The notes beneath the pieces were generated by a model. The model did no database searches, had not been told where the DNA came from, and was given only the letters and a program-made list of their open reading frames with translations. Shown here one piece after another: positions 35,761 to 45,062 of a stretch of 64,000 nucleotides of DNA. Source of the stretch: Gymnopus androsaceus JB14 (lineage: Eukaryota > Basidiomycota > Agaricomycetes > Agaricales > Omphalotaceae); the NCBI GenBank assembly GCA_009733575.1, contig ML769631.1, forward strand, positions 1 through 64,000. Direction: 5' to 3'. The translations under genes and the position numbers were made by a program. Positions within the stretch are counted from its first letter, which is position 1. Each line of letters begins with the position of its first letter.

Positions 35761-35777
35761 GGATCCCTAATCAGATC

Positions 35778-36327
35778 CTTTCAACAGCTCCTTGTTTATT
35801 ACTTAAGTACCATTATAACTCATACTTAGAGCTCATTGTTGAACCCTTTGGATTTCTATGCAATTAGAGCAAGGTAATGGTTAGAAATGTGATAAGATCA
35901 ATCCTCAGCAAAACCTGGGTGAATGCTACAGCAACTACAGCAACTTACAGAAATTCACAGCAGCCACAGCACTCTACAGTTCTGTGGAGTGCTGTGAAGT
36001 CCTGTAGGTTGCTGTAGGTTGAGCATTGCTTGACCATTTGACATCTGTCATTCCTAACTGATGGGTACAGCAACAGGGACCTTGGATGTTATTTAACCAG
36101 TGGCAAGCATGCAAGATGTGAAGTTCCACTTCTCTCTTTCCACCCACTGATCTCACCCAACTTGGACTGTAAGTTCTCCTCCATGTAGTTTCCATATGAC
36201 ATTTGATGACTTATTTTAACTTCGTATTTCACAACATGGTAATACTAGGTAGTAGGAGTCAAGTAGTGTACAGTATTCTGTCAACCAGTGGTGGATCCCT
36301 CAGAGTCCAAGTAGTAGTAAGATACAC
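35778..36327. other. No gene; CTACAGCA-rich hairpin
   Basis: At 35928-36022 a run of CTACAGCAACTACAGCAAC is followed by its inverse (GTCCTGTAGGTTGCTGTAGG), with a central CAGCACTCTACAGTTCTG/GGAGTGCTGTG hairpin. A related CCACAGCAATCCACAG block lies at 36665-36750. Otherwise nothing is recognised. Confidence 0.5.
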
Positions 36328-36329
36328 TA

Positions 36330-36536
36330 AGGACGCAAGCGGCCCATATCACGTGACAGGCTCAAGCTGATATTGAGCCAGCAACCAATTTTTTTTCGAA
36401 AAGGCCACAGTAAGGTTATGCAGAATTTTGAGGGCTTTCCAATGGTATAAATATCAAAGGGGTTTGTGAGTTTTTGAGAAAGCCTTAGCAAAAATACTTC
36501 GAATAAAGATCACATGATATAGGCCCCTTGTGTCCT
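36330..36536. mobile_element. TA-flanked MITE (Tc1/mariner-like), 207 bp
   Basis: The left end AGGACGCAAGCGGCCCATAT and the right end (reverse complement AGGACACAAGGGGCCTATAT) are inverted repeats of about 28 bp with few mismatches. The dinucleotide TA flanks both sides (36328-36329 and 36537-36538), the usual mariner target duplication. There is no coding capacity. Confidence 0.65.
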
Positions 36537-36538
36537 TA

Positions 36539-38530
36539 ACATATCTTAGTATTCAGTATGATTTTATGATTATTCTGCCACAATTTTGCTCTCACCATTC
36601 AGGGAAACCATTCAAATAGGTAATATATTTGGTATTGAATAAGACCCTAACAGGTGACATTCCTATGAAATCCATAGCAGTCTACAGCAATCCACAGCAA
36701 TCCACAGTTCTGGACAGAGAGGTACCTTGCTGTGGGTGCTGTGGGTTCTGTGGGTTCTGCTGATGACGTTGAGTGTGACTGCTGTATCATTGTAATGAAG
36801 GTCAAAACAAGTGATTTTGCGGTAGTACTTAAGCCAAATATCCAATTTAGTAGCAAAATTAACTAATTCAGACATAGATTAATAGGTAAATAAAGCAACA
36901 AAGGTAGAAATGTTAGAGCCGGAACATCATGGTAGCAGACCTGCTCCTTTAACAATGATAACAACTATGCACAGAATACCATTGACTGTAACCTTCTATT
37001 CTCTTGCACTGAATGTAATTATGTAAGTGATAAGTGTTGTGAATTTGAATTGTACGAACTTTTACCTAAGCTCTGAACCATATATGGATGGTAAGTATGA
37101 CTGTCAATGCAGCACAGTTGCCGGATACAGTGACACAATGGTAATACACATACTGTATCATTCCATATATGGTCATCATGGTCATAATATGAGTGGAATA
37201 ATGAACAGGTTACCTGGACTGTATACCTGCAGCTGAATTGAAGCTTAATTCAGGTTGCTCTAGACTCATCATCTGCTTGCAACCAGCTTGAAGATATATT
37301 GTTATTGAATTCCTTGTGCTTAGGCTGTGTAAGGACATGAAATAAGCGCAAACTGTAACGCACTACTTTAGACATGTCATATGCTTCAAACTTGCAAGAT
37401 ATACATGAACTTGTCATTAACTTGGCCCATCATTAAACTCCGCTAACTTGCACTAACTTGGCCGAAGTTTGCCGTTAAATATACATTTCAAACAATGATA
37501 AATTTATCATTTCCGTTGCATATATGCAGTCTTTCAGCCTAGAATGACTTTATTAAATCTTCTATAGACAGAAGCAAACCCAGAAGCGAAAAATTCTTAG
37601 AAAATAATATATTCAGAGCAGTTCTGTAAGGTTTCTCTTCATTCTTTTTTTACATGGGTCCTATAATATGCAAGGATTATGATCTGATTTTATCAGATTT
37701 TTTGATGGCCATCAAAATGCATCATAAATTGATTTTCTTTTTGCTGTCAAAAACTGCTAAAAACCCAGAAGCAAAAGTTTGGGTTAATTGGGCCACTACA
37801 AAATTCCAGGACCTTCGGGATTGTTTGCAGCATGGCTAAGCATGCTCATAGAGTAATTTCAATGTATTGTATGTCAAAAAAAATACCACATATTTCATGG
37901 TACAATTCACAACATTTCAAAAACTGAGAAAAATTGCATTTTTGGCAGTGTTCATCTATGATCATATTATGAAGTACATAAACTGCCATACTGTAGATGT
38001 TGTATAAAAAGAACTGCATCCTAAAATGCATTCTACATGGCTTAAATATAAAAAATTTTGCTTCTGGGCATCTTTCACTTCTGGGTTTGTGTCTGGATAT
38101 TCTACACTGTTTCCATGAGTGGTACATAGGTGTATTGCCAATATTGCCTAATATAATTGCGCAATATTTATGAAAGTACACTAAGCATAGTTACTTCCTC
38201 AGCAGAGCTTCCTACTCCCCATGGCGTACCTACACAGTCATCCAGAGCTAGATGGGGCATGTAAATACCTCTGTATGCACTCATTACATGCATATATTCC
38301 ATGAATACAGTGACAACAGTGGTGATCAGCCTTGTAATGTAATTATAATGCTTGGGTAGTGATGCTAGTGAGACTTAAACCCTTGTTTTAGTGCTAGCCT
38401 TAGGAATGCTTTTATAATTGTCAAGTTAGACAAGTTGACTTTGAATTCAAAAGTTAGCACAAGTTAGCGGAGTTTGAAAATCCAAGTTAGTTTGGTAGAG
38501 CCCGACTTCTTTAGTTAGGTCTCGTTTGAA
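36539..38530. other. No gene; degenerate inverted repeats
   Basis: Sequence around AAACTCCGCTAACTTG near 37433 recurs inverted near 38465, and ACCCAGAAGC blocks near 37575 recur inverted near 38060-38090. This suggests an old TIR element of about 1.05 kb (roughly 37430-38485). Short ORFs on either strand are not convincing. Confidence 0.4.
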
Positions 38531-38881
38531 ATTGAGGGAAAGTTCTGTAGACCTCCATAATAAATAACAGCACAGGCGGCGAGAATTCTTATTTCTTAAA
38601 CCTTCATGCACACCTCTCTACAGGTGCTCCAAGTCGTCTCGGTAAATTTGGCAGCGATGAAGGTAATACCCCATCCAGCGACGTCGTGTTAAACAATAGT
38701 TGAATCAAAGAACTATCTTTCATATATATTACATTTATTGATTTGCGTAACTTCATCGTTAGCCACAGACGACCAGCTACTGCAAAAATGGGTGGTAGCT
38801 ATGATGGAAGATTACAAAGCACAAAGACTCGGACGCACAGGTTCTCCTGAATCATGGGAACTCGAGATTGAGTAAAGACGA
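38531..38881. other. Intergenic, nothing seen
   Basis: Downstream flank of the first small secreted protein gene, without recognisable features. Confidence 0.4.
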
Positions 38882-39141
38882 TCAGGTTGCACAAGTGAGA
38901 CCGTTCGCCCCATTGACGCAAGCTGTAATCGATTCCGAAAGGTAAGCATGGGCACTTTTAATGCGACAGTATGGTACTAACATCCATCAATAGTGTTTCC
39001 ATCCGAGAAGAATGCGCAGGAGGACCCGAAAGTGTGCTGACAGTTGTTCGGGCACTGACAAGCGCTGTCGGGGTTGGGGGCAATAGCCCTAACACCGATG
39101 GCTGTGACGAGGATGGCAGAGACGATTGCGAAGAATTTCAT
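38882..39141 (-). CDS. Small secreted cysteine-rich protein, copy 1
   Basis: Two exons (39141-38982 and 38922-38882) separated by a 59-bp GTTAGT-CAG intron encode 66 residues. The N-terminus MKFFAIVSAILVTAIGVRA is a signal peptide. The mature part has six cysteines in the order CxC, C, C, C, C (ACQCPNNC, SSCAFF, SCVNG, LTCAT). Compared with copies 2 and 3 it carries Gln for Glu and Phe for Leu in the HTLGSS segment, and Ser for Leu and Asp for Asn further on. It is probably secreted and disulfide-bonded. The function is unknown; such proteins are effector or antimicrobial candidates by inference only. Confidence 0.8.
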
Positions 39142-39720
39142 GATTCAAGAAAGATTCTGTGAGAGTAAGTTATGATATGTCTGTTGTTTGAGATGAGGTT
39201 GGAAGGCGATTTTTTGGCCTCTTATATAGGATTTGGTTGGCCCAAAGGCCTGGGATGAATCCGATACAGCTATGCCGGGCAAAATTCTCGTGAATCAAGT
39301 CGTAAAGGTGGAGTCCATTGACGAAATCGAGTAGTATTTCTGTTAGAATCCGGAAGGTGACCGAGCGTCTACCGGCTATAGATTTAGTTCCTCGTTTGGC
39401 AGCGTTACTAACCTGGGATGGAGCAATAGCCCTTAGCGTATCTTGCTCGTTCCCAGATTATATCAATATATCTCCATTATGCCCATACAGACCTTTAACA
39501 ATTTCCGTGCAACGTTTGCATAGAACAACTCTACAGTAACATAAAGATGAAGTAGTAGCATCGCCTAGAGGCAAACATTCTTCAACTAGTTAGTAGTATT
39601 TGAGAGTATTTGGGGGCCACGGGTTAGAAGTCAAGGGATACAGGTTGACATACCCATACAACCCGGTGTAACAACCACCATTGACAATATTGATATTGAT
39701 ATTGGGGTGGAGCTTACAGT
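39142..39720. other. Upstream flank of copy 1, otherwise empty
   Basis: Carries the TATA motif listed below. To the right it runs to the left edge of the palindrome at 39721. No gene is seen. Confidence 0.4.
39221..39228 (-). promoter_or_regulatory. TATA box of secreted-protein copy 1
   Basis: TATATAAG on the minus strand, about 80 bp upstream of the ATG at 39141. It corresponds in position to TATAAAAG before copies 2 and 3. Confidence 0.55.
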
Positions 39721-40435
39721 GGAAGGCTCTACTTAACTTAACAATATACAGTATACTCCAATAGGTATTTGTTCTTGATGAGGTCGTAGCGCTGTTGACC
39801 CCATGTATGCTCCATCCATTCAATCTCACTATCGGGTAAAAAGGCAAATCTCCTTTGTTTCGATGCATAGAGCCGAGCTACAGTGGTTCTTTCCGCGACT
39901 GTATACCATAGAGTTGTACTCCAACGGATCCGGAGTCAGCTTGGTTATGGCATATGTACTATTTTCTAGAGTATGACTTGGACGAAGACCCGCAGCCTTA
40001 TAAGTGTACAGTAGCTCTTCATGCTCGATTACCACCTCGAATAATGATGATAATTCATATCGTCGAAGTCGGTAGGATGGTCGTGCGAAGTATTACGGTG
40101 CTACCTACGCCTTAGAACGTCTAGAGCTCTGGTTCGTCCACTCCACTCCTAAATCACTGGGTGGCAGTGGGTATTCAATCGAAAACCATCGACTGGTTTA
40201 AGGCTACCGAATGGATCTTTGGAGCAGCTTGTCAAGGCTCTGCAGGAATTTGTAAATGCCTCAAGGCTGAACTCCGTCGGTGAACAAATGCCGATGAGAG
40301 ATGACTCCCTAGTATGACTCCCCATACCACGACTGCAACGCAGTATTCGCGTATTCGATGCCCCAGAGTCCAAATGCACCTGTCTGTTTAAAACAGCCAT
40401 AAATACAACCGTAAGCTCCCGTACTGTAATGTCAG
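39721..40435. repeat. Palindrome, left outer arm
   Basis: The reverse complement of this 715-bp segment aligns along its length with 41917-42664. Shared blocks include CATCAAGAACAAATACC, GGAGCATACATGGGGTCAAC and AATACCCACTGCCACCCAGT. I judge the arms to be roughly 85-90% identical with several indels. No intact gene lies in the arms. Confidence 0.85.
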
Positions 40436-40891
40436 CCCCGGGACTTAGTCATTTTGAAAATCATAATGTGTAATATCCATATGGGAACTATATATTTGGT
40501 GTAACACTTCAGAACTTGAAAGGATATTTTTGCTATTCTTGTTTAAGTCTGAGGGAATTGCTATGTAAAGAATACAGACACTTATTGGTGGGAACTTATG
40601 ATCCAACGCATAACGCATTATCAAGCCAGAGCGGCATAAACCGTTTGTTTCGGAAGACTCAAACAAAGCAACCCAGTTTGTACAAAGGCTTGTCACTCCG
40701 ACATGAGCTCAAAATGCATACAACATGTATTCTGATTCAAAAATACTATAGTCTATACAGAACAATTTATTTAATTAATCTGGGACTACAGAGGTGACTA
40801 GGAAGTAAAGTAGGTGTTTGGTAAGAATCTTCAATGGTGAAAATTAGATAAGACTTACTGGATATGTCGCTAAAACTTCTCCGAGGACCGT

Positions 40892-41149
40892 TCACGTAGC
40901 GCAAGTGAGACCATTCGCTCCATTGACGCAAGCTGTAATCGATTCAAGGTAAGTATGGGCACTTTTAATGCAAACAGTATGGTACTAACATCCATTGATA
41001 GTGTTTCCGTCCAAGAAGAATGCACAAGAAGACCCGAGAGTGTGCTCGCAGTTGTTCGGGCACTGACAAGCGCTGTCGGGGTTGGGGGCAATAGCCCCAA
41101 CACCAATGGCTGCGATGAGAACGGCGGAGACAATGGCGAAGAATTTCAT
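40892..41149 (-). CDS. Small secreted cysteine-rich protein, copy 2
   Basis: Exons 41149-40990 and 40932-40892 with a 57-bp intron encode 66 residues. The signal peptide is MKFFAIVSAVLIAAIGVGA. The mature protein starts near IAPNPDSACQC and keeps the six-cysteine pattern of copy 1, ending GANGLTCAT. The protein is identical to that of copy 3, and the two genes lie in inverted orientation within about 1 kb of near-identical DNA. It sits inside the TIR-bounded unit at 40436-41916. The function is unknown. Confidence 0.82.
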
Positions 41150-41246
41150 AGTGAGGAAGATGTACGAGATTGAGTAACAAGCTGTCTTTCGATTGTGGGT
41201 GATTGAAATGTAGTGGAGAATGAGTAAATAGGGCATTTCAGTTCCA

Positions 41247-41254
41247 CTTTTATA
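41247..41254 (-). promoter_or_regulatory. TATA box of secreted-protein copy 2
   Basis: TATAAAAG on the minus strand about 100 bp upstream of the ATG at 41149, conserved in copy 3. Confidence 0.65.
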
Positions 41255-41916
41255 CCACTTCAGGTCGTTTTTTCAAGGCGGATAATATCTCACTGCACCT
41301 TTCCCCATGGAGTGGTAATTACATGAGGTGCACCCGGATTCTGGAACCTATTGGGAAGATGCTCTTGGGCGGTGGTAAGTCCTTATTTCAATGGTCACAG
41401 CCGTACTTTTACATTGTATCTACCAGTCTCTTGAATCAAACTTGAATTGTGGTGCTGCGTGAGGGGCGAGATGCATTCTAAGGTGGGACTCTGGAGCTTT
41501 CAGTATCACTGCATTCACTACTAAATGGTATGTGGAGCCATCGGCTAAATATGAACTTGAGTTTACACATCTACTACTGTATCAATACGACCATAAGTTC
41601 CGGGGATGTTATGCGTTACGGTTGTAGTTCCCAAATCCTAAGTTCCTATGATTTTGTCATGCGTTATGTTAGATTATAAGTTCCCCACCAACAAGTGTCT
41701 ATATTTTTTACATAGTAATTCCCTCAGAATCCTTGCTTCTCAGACAGTTTTTTTTTGAAAGTATTATCTTGCACTTAAAAATCCACCTACATCGTCCACT
41801 CAACCAAAAATCAGCCAAAATTTTCTTTCAACTGCTGAAGTGTTATGCCGAATCTTGCCGAATACATAGTTCCTTACGTGTTATGATTTTCAAAATGACT
41901 ACATAAGTTCCCGGGG

Positions 41917-42664
41917 CTGGCTTTACGGTTACGGGAAGTTACGGTCGTATTGATACAGTAGTACTTTACGGCTGTTTTAAACGGACAGGTACATTCAGAC
42001 TCTGGGGTATCGAATACGTGAATACTGCGCTGCAGTCGTGGTATGGGGAGTCATCTCCCATCTGCATTCATTCACCAACGAAGTTCAGCCTTGAGATATT
42101 TACCGCTCTTGAATTCCTGCAGAGCCTCGACAAGTTGCTCCAAAGGTCTATTTGTTAGCCTTAAACCAAATCCCTGTCGATTGTTTTTGATTGAATACCC
42201 ACTGCCACCCAGTGATTTGGGGCCCCGGAGTGGATTAGGCTCTTCAACCAGAGCTCTACAATGTTCTAAGGCAATTCTAAGGCATAAGGATAACACGATA
42301 CTTCGCCCTACCAGCTTCGACGATATGAATCATCGTCATAATTCCAGGTGGTAATCGAGCATGAAGCAAGACACGGAGCTAATGTACACTTGTAAAGCTG
42401 TGGGTCTTCGTCCAGGTCATACTCTAGAAAATAGTACATATCGCATAACCAAGTAGACTCCGGATCCGTTGGAGTACAATTCTATGGTATGCAGTTGCGG
42501 AAAGATCCACTGTAGCTCGGCTCTATGCATCGAAACAAAGGAGATTTGCCTTTTTACCCGATAGTGAGATTGAATGGATGGAGCATACATGGGGTCAACA
42601 GCGCTACGACCTCATCAAGAACAAATACCCGTTGGAGTATATTGTTAAGTTCAGTAGAGCCTTC
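41917..42664. repeat. Palindrome, right outer arm
   Basis: Inverted copy of 39721-40435. Together with the TIR unit between them, the arms make a palindrome of about 2.9 kb. The arm begins with ACGG-rich DNA (TTACGGTTACGGGAAGTTAC) resembling hAT sub-terminal repeats. Confidence 0.85.
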
Positions 42665-43087
42665 CTTCCACTTCCTGAGGCAACATGCATGTAGTAGTCC
42701 TTTGACAACATGCCAAAATGCTGAGTTTCGGTATCAAAGAGCTAATGGATGACATAGCGTCTTAGCCTCAGCGTTTATACTGCACCTTAAAGTGGTAAAC
42801 GACTCGAGTACATGAAAGTATTTCATTACAACAATTTTGGCCTGTTGTCAAGGAACTACTACATTCCCCTCGGGAGTAAACACAGAGGTGTTGCAAACTA
42901 CTTTTCAATCCGTTCATCGCTTCCATAAATGCTATACCAAATTATCATCTCAGTGCGACTGCTACGACATGTCATTGGATGCATGGACTACTACATTCAT
43001 AGCACTCGGGTCTTTTTTCATTTCGACGATCTCTCTGAAACATTCAAATTTCAAGGACCTGTTTTGTACCTGCCTCGAAACCAACAC
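42665..43087. other. Spacer, nothing seen
   Basis: Unique DNA between the palindrome and the second inverted repeat. No supported coding frame. Confidence 0.4.
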
Positions 43088-43493
43088 ATTATAAATCCAC
43101 GGGGACTTAGGATTTGGGAACTACGACCGTAATGCATAAGATCCCCGGAACTTATGGTCGTATTGATACAGTAGTAGATGTGTAAACTCAAGTTCATATT
43201 TAGCCGATGGCTCCACATACCATTTAGTAGCGAATGCAGTGATACTGAAAGCTCCAGAGTCCCACCTTAGAATGCATCTCGCCCCTCACGCAGCACCACA
43301 ATTCAAGTTTGATTCAAGAGACTGGTGGATACAATGTAAAAGTACGGCTGTGACCATTGAAATAAGGACTTACCACCGCCCAAGAGCATCTTGCCAATAG
43401 GTTCCAGAATCCGGGTGCACCTCATGTTATTACCACTCCATGGGGAAAGGTGCAGTGAGGTATTATCCGCCTTGAAAAAACAACCTGAAGTGG

Positions 43494-43500
43494 TATAAAA
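43494..43500 (+). promoter_or_regulatory. TATA box of secreted-protein copy 3
   Basis: TATAAAA about 100 bp upstream of the ATG at 43600, within GAAGTGGTATAAAAGTGG, which is conserved with copy 2. Confidence 0.65.
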
Positions 43501-43599
43501 GTGGAACTGAAATGCCCTATTTACTCATTCTCCACTACATTTTAATCACCCACAATCGAAAGACAACTTGTTACTCAATCTTCGTACATCTTCCTCACT

Positions 43600-43857
43600 A
43601 TGAAATTCTTCGCCATCGTCTCTGCCGTTCTCATCGCAGCCATTGGCGTTGGGGCTATTGCCCCCAACCCCGACAGCGCTTGTCAGTGCCCGAACAACTG
43701 CGAGCACACTCTCGGGTCTTCTTGTGCATTCTTCTTGGACGGAAACACTATCAATGGATGTTAGTACCATACTTTTTGCATTAAGAGTGCCCATACTTAC
43801 CTTGAATCGATTACAGCTTGCGTCAATGGAGCGAACGGTCTCACTTGCGCTACGTGA
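43600..43857 (+). CDS. Small secreted cysteine-rich protein, copy 3
   Basis: Exons 43600-43759 and 43817-43857 encode 66 residues. It has the signal peptide MKFFAIVSAVLIAAIGVGA, mature APNPDSACQCPNNC, SSCAFFLDGN and SCVNGANGLTCAT, with six cysteines. The same intron, at the same position and phase as in copies 1 and 2, begins GTTAGTACC. It has the opposite orientation to copies 1 and 2. No damage is visible. Confidence 0.82.
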
Positions 43858-44117
43858 ACGGTCCTCGGAGAAGTTTTAGCGACATATCCAGTAGGTCTTA
43901 TCTAATTTTCACCATTGAAGATTCTTACCGAACACCTACTTTACTTCCTAGTCACCTCTGTAGTCCCAGATTAATTAAATAAATTGTTCTATATAGACTA
44001 TAGTGTTTTTGAATCAGAATACATGTTGTATGTATTTTGAGCTCATGTCGGAGTGACAAGCCTTGGTAAACTGGGTTGCTTCGTTTGAGTCTCCTGAGAC
44101 GATCGGTTTATGCCGAT

Positions 44118-45062
44118 TTGGCATCGTCTGGACTAGCCTAGGGACTGAGGAAAAGGTCTTGCGATACCAGTAGCAGCAGCACTTGCTTAGTCTTGAGTTA
44201 TGAGGCAAAAAGAGTAGTATCGCGCCTCCAATCATAAGGCAATCATAAGGTGATAACTGAACCGAGAAATTGAACGGAAAAAGTAATGCTTTTTATCTGT
44301 GAGTGGAAAGTAATACTGAAAAATATCTCTTGTAAGTTGTCGAAGAACTTCCCTGCAACTACACCACCTGTGACTGTCATGAACGCGTTAACACCCCTAT
44401 CCAGCTATGCGATGGTCATTCATTATTGTAGGAATCGTGGTATGAATATTTCTACTCACGAAATCGCAGATGAGGACTCGTCCGTGATATATATACTCGA
44501 GTGTAGAAACTTGCCATTAAGTCGACACAATCAGTATAAGACCACTCAATAAATCTCCGCAAAAAACCTTGAAAGACCCCGAAGGACATCGTGTATCCGA
44601 ACCCACAAAACTGTATCGAAATCTACAGACATGTTCAAGTTGCTCTATCGAGCATGTTCGAGAAGCATATAGAACTTACGCTCCAACAACTGTTGACCAG
44701 CCTGCGGTGACACCATCTTCAGGAAGCTCTTCAAAGGACGTTTGAGAAATTTGTAATATACACCTCAGAGAACGCTGAGCGCAATCATATTCAAGAGTCA
44801 GCAACGTACATACCTGCATCTCGTAGTAGCCGTTGTGGTCTCAAAAAGAAAGGAACAAGCGTATCAAAGAGGGATTTATTCAATCACTGTTACTGGGCCA
44901 ATCGGGCATTACTTACTGAGTATTGTAGTCATCGATAAAGGACAATCCAATATGTCTATTATTCATAATGGTTATGAATCTATGTAGTAGATTTTAGTTG
45001 TACTGGGAATACGAGCAAAAGTGCACTGAAATTAAGTTGTAAAACAAATAAGTCATAAAATC
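44118..45062. other. Intergenic, no gene
   Basis: Between the secreted-protein cluster and the ABC transporter stop codon. Only short ORFs; nothing recognised. Confidence 0.45.

Larger units (their letters stand above)
30421..35769 (+). mobile_element. Complete hAT DNA transposon, 5.35 kb
   Basis: Both ends carry the 17-bp inverted repeat TAGGGATCCGCACCGTA. The element is flanked by perfect 8-bp direct repeats ATCAGATC (30413-30420 and 35770-35777), the hAT hallmark. Sub-terminal regions are full of TTACGGTTACGG and CCGTAACCGTA motifs in both orientations. A spliced transposase gene with all key motifs lies at 32125-35594. An 889-bp inverted-repeat insertion sits in the left part. Intact ends, intact target duplication and an open transposase suggest a recent, possibly active copy. 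Confidence 0.93.
40436..41916. mobile_element. TIR-bounded unit carrying a secreted-protein gene
   Basis: The left end CCCCGGGACTTAGTCATTTT and the right end, whose reverse complement reads CCCCGGGAACTTATGTAGTC, then share CATTTTGAAAATCATAA, giving inverted repeats of about 36-40 bp. Further sub-terminal homology is also inverted (CATAACACTTCAG, CTGAGGGAATT-CTATGTAAA, GACACTTRTTGGTGGG). Inside is the secreted-protein copy 2. About 1 kb of it reappears inverted at 43088-44117. No transposase and no clear target duplication are seen. It may be a non-autonomous foldback or TIR element with a passenger gene. Confidence 0.6.
43088..44117. repeat. Inverted copy of 40635-41655 (about 1.03 kb)
   Basis: The reverse complement of this segment matches the left two thirds of the TIR unit, including the secreted-protein gene, its promoter and over 250 bp on each side, at roughly 95% or better by eye. 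Homology ends abruptly near GGTTTATGCCG on the right and GGGGACTTAGG on the left. The TIR sequences themselves are absent. Confidence 0.88.

Noticed and set aside
40433..41919. CAG...CTG as hAT ends for the secreted-protein unit
   Set aside because: Eight-base flanks on the two sides do not match, and the surrounding arms are themselves inverted repeats, so a target duplication cannot be claimed.
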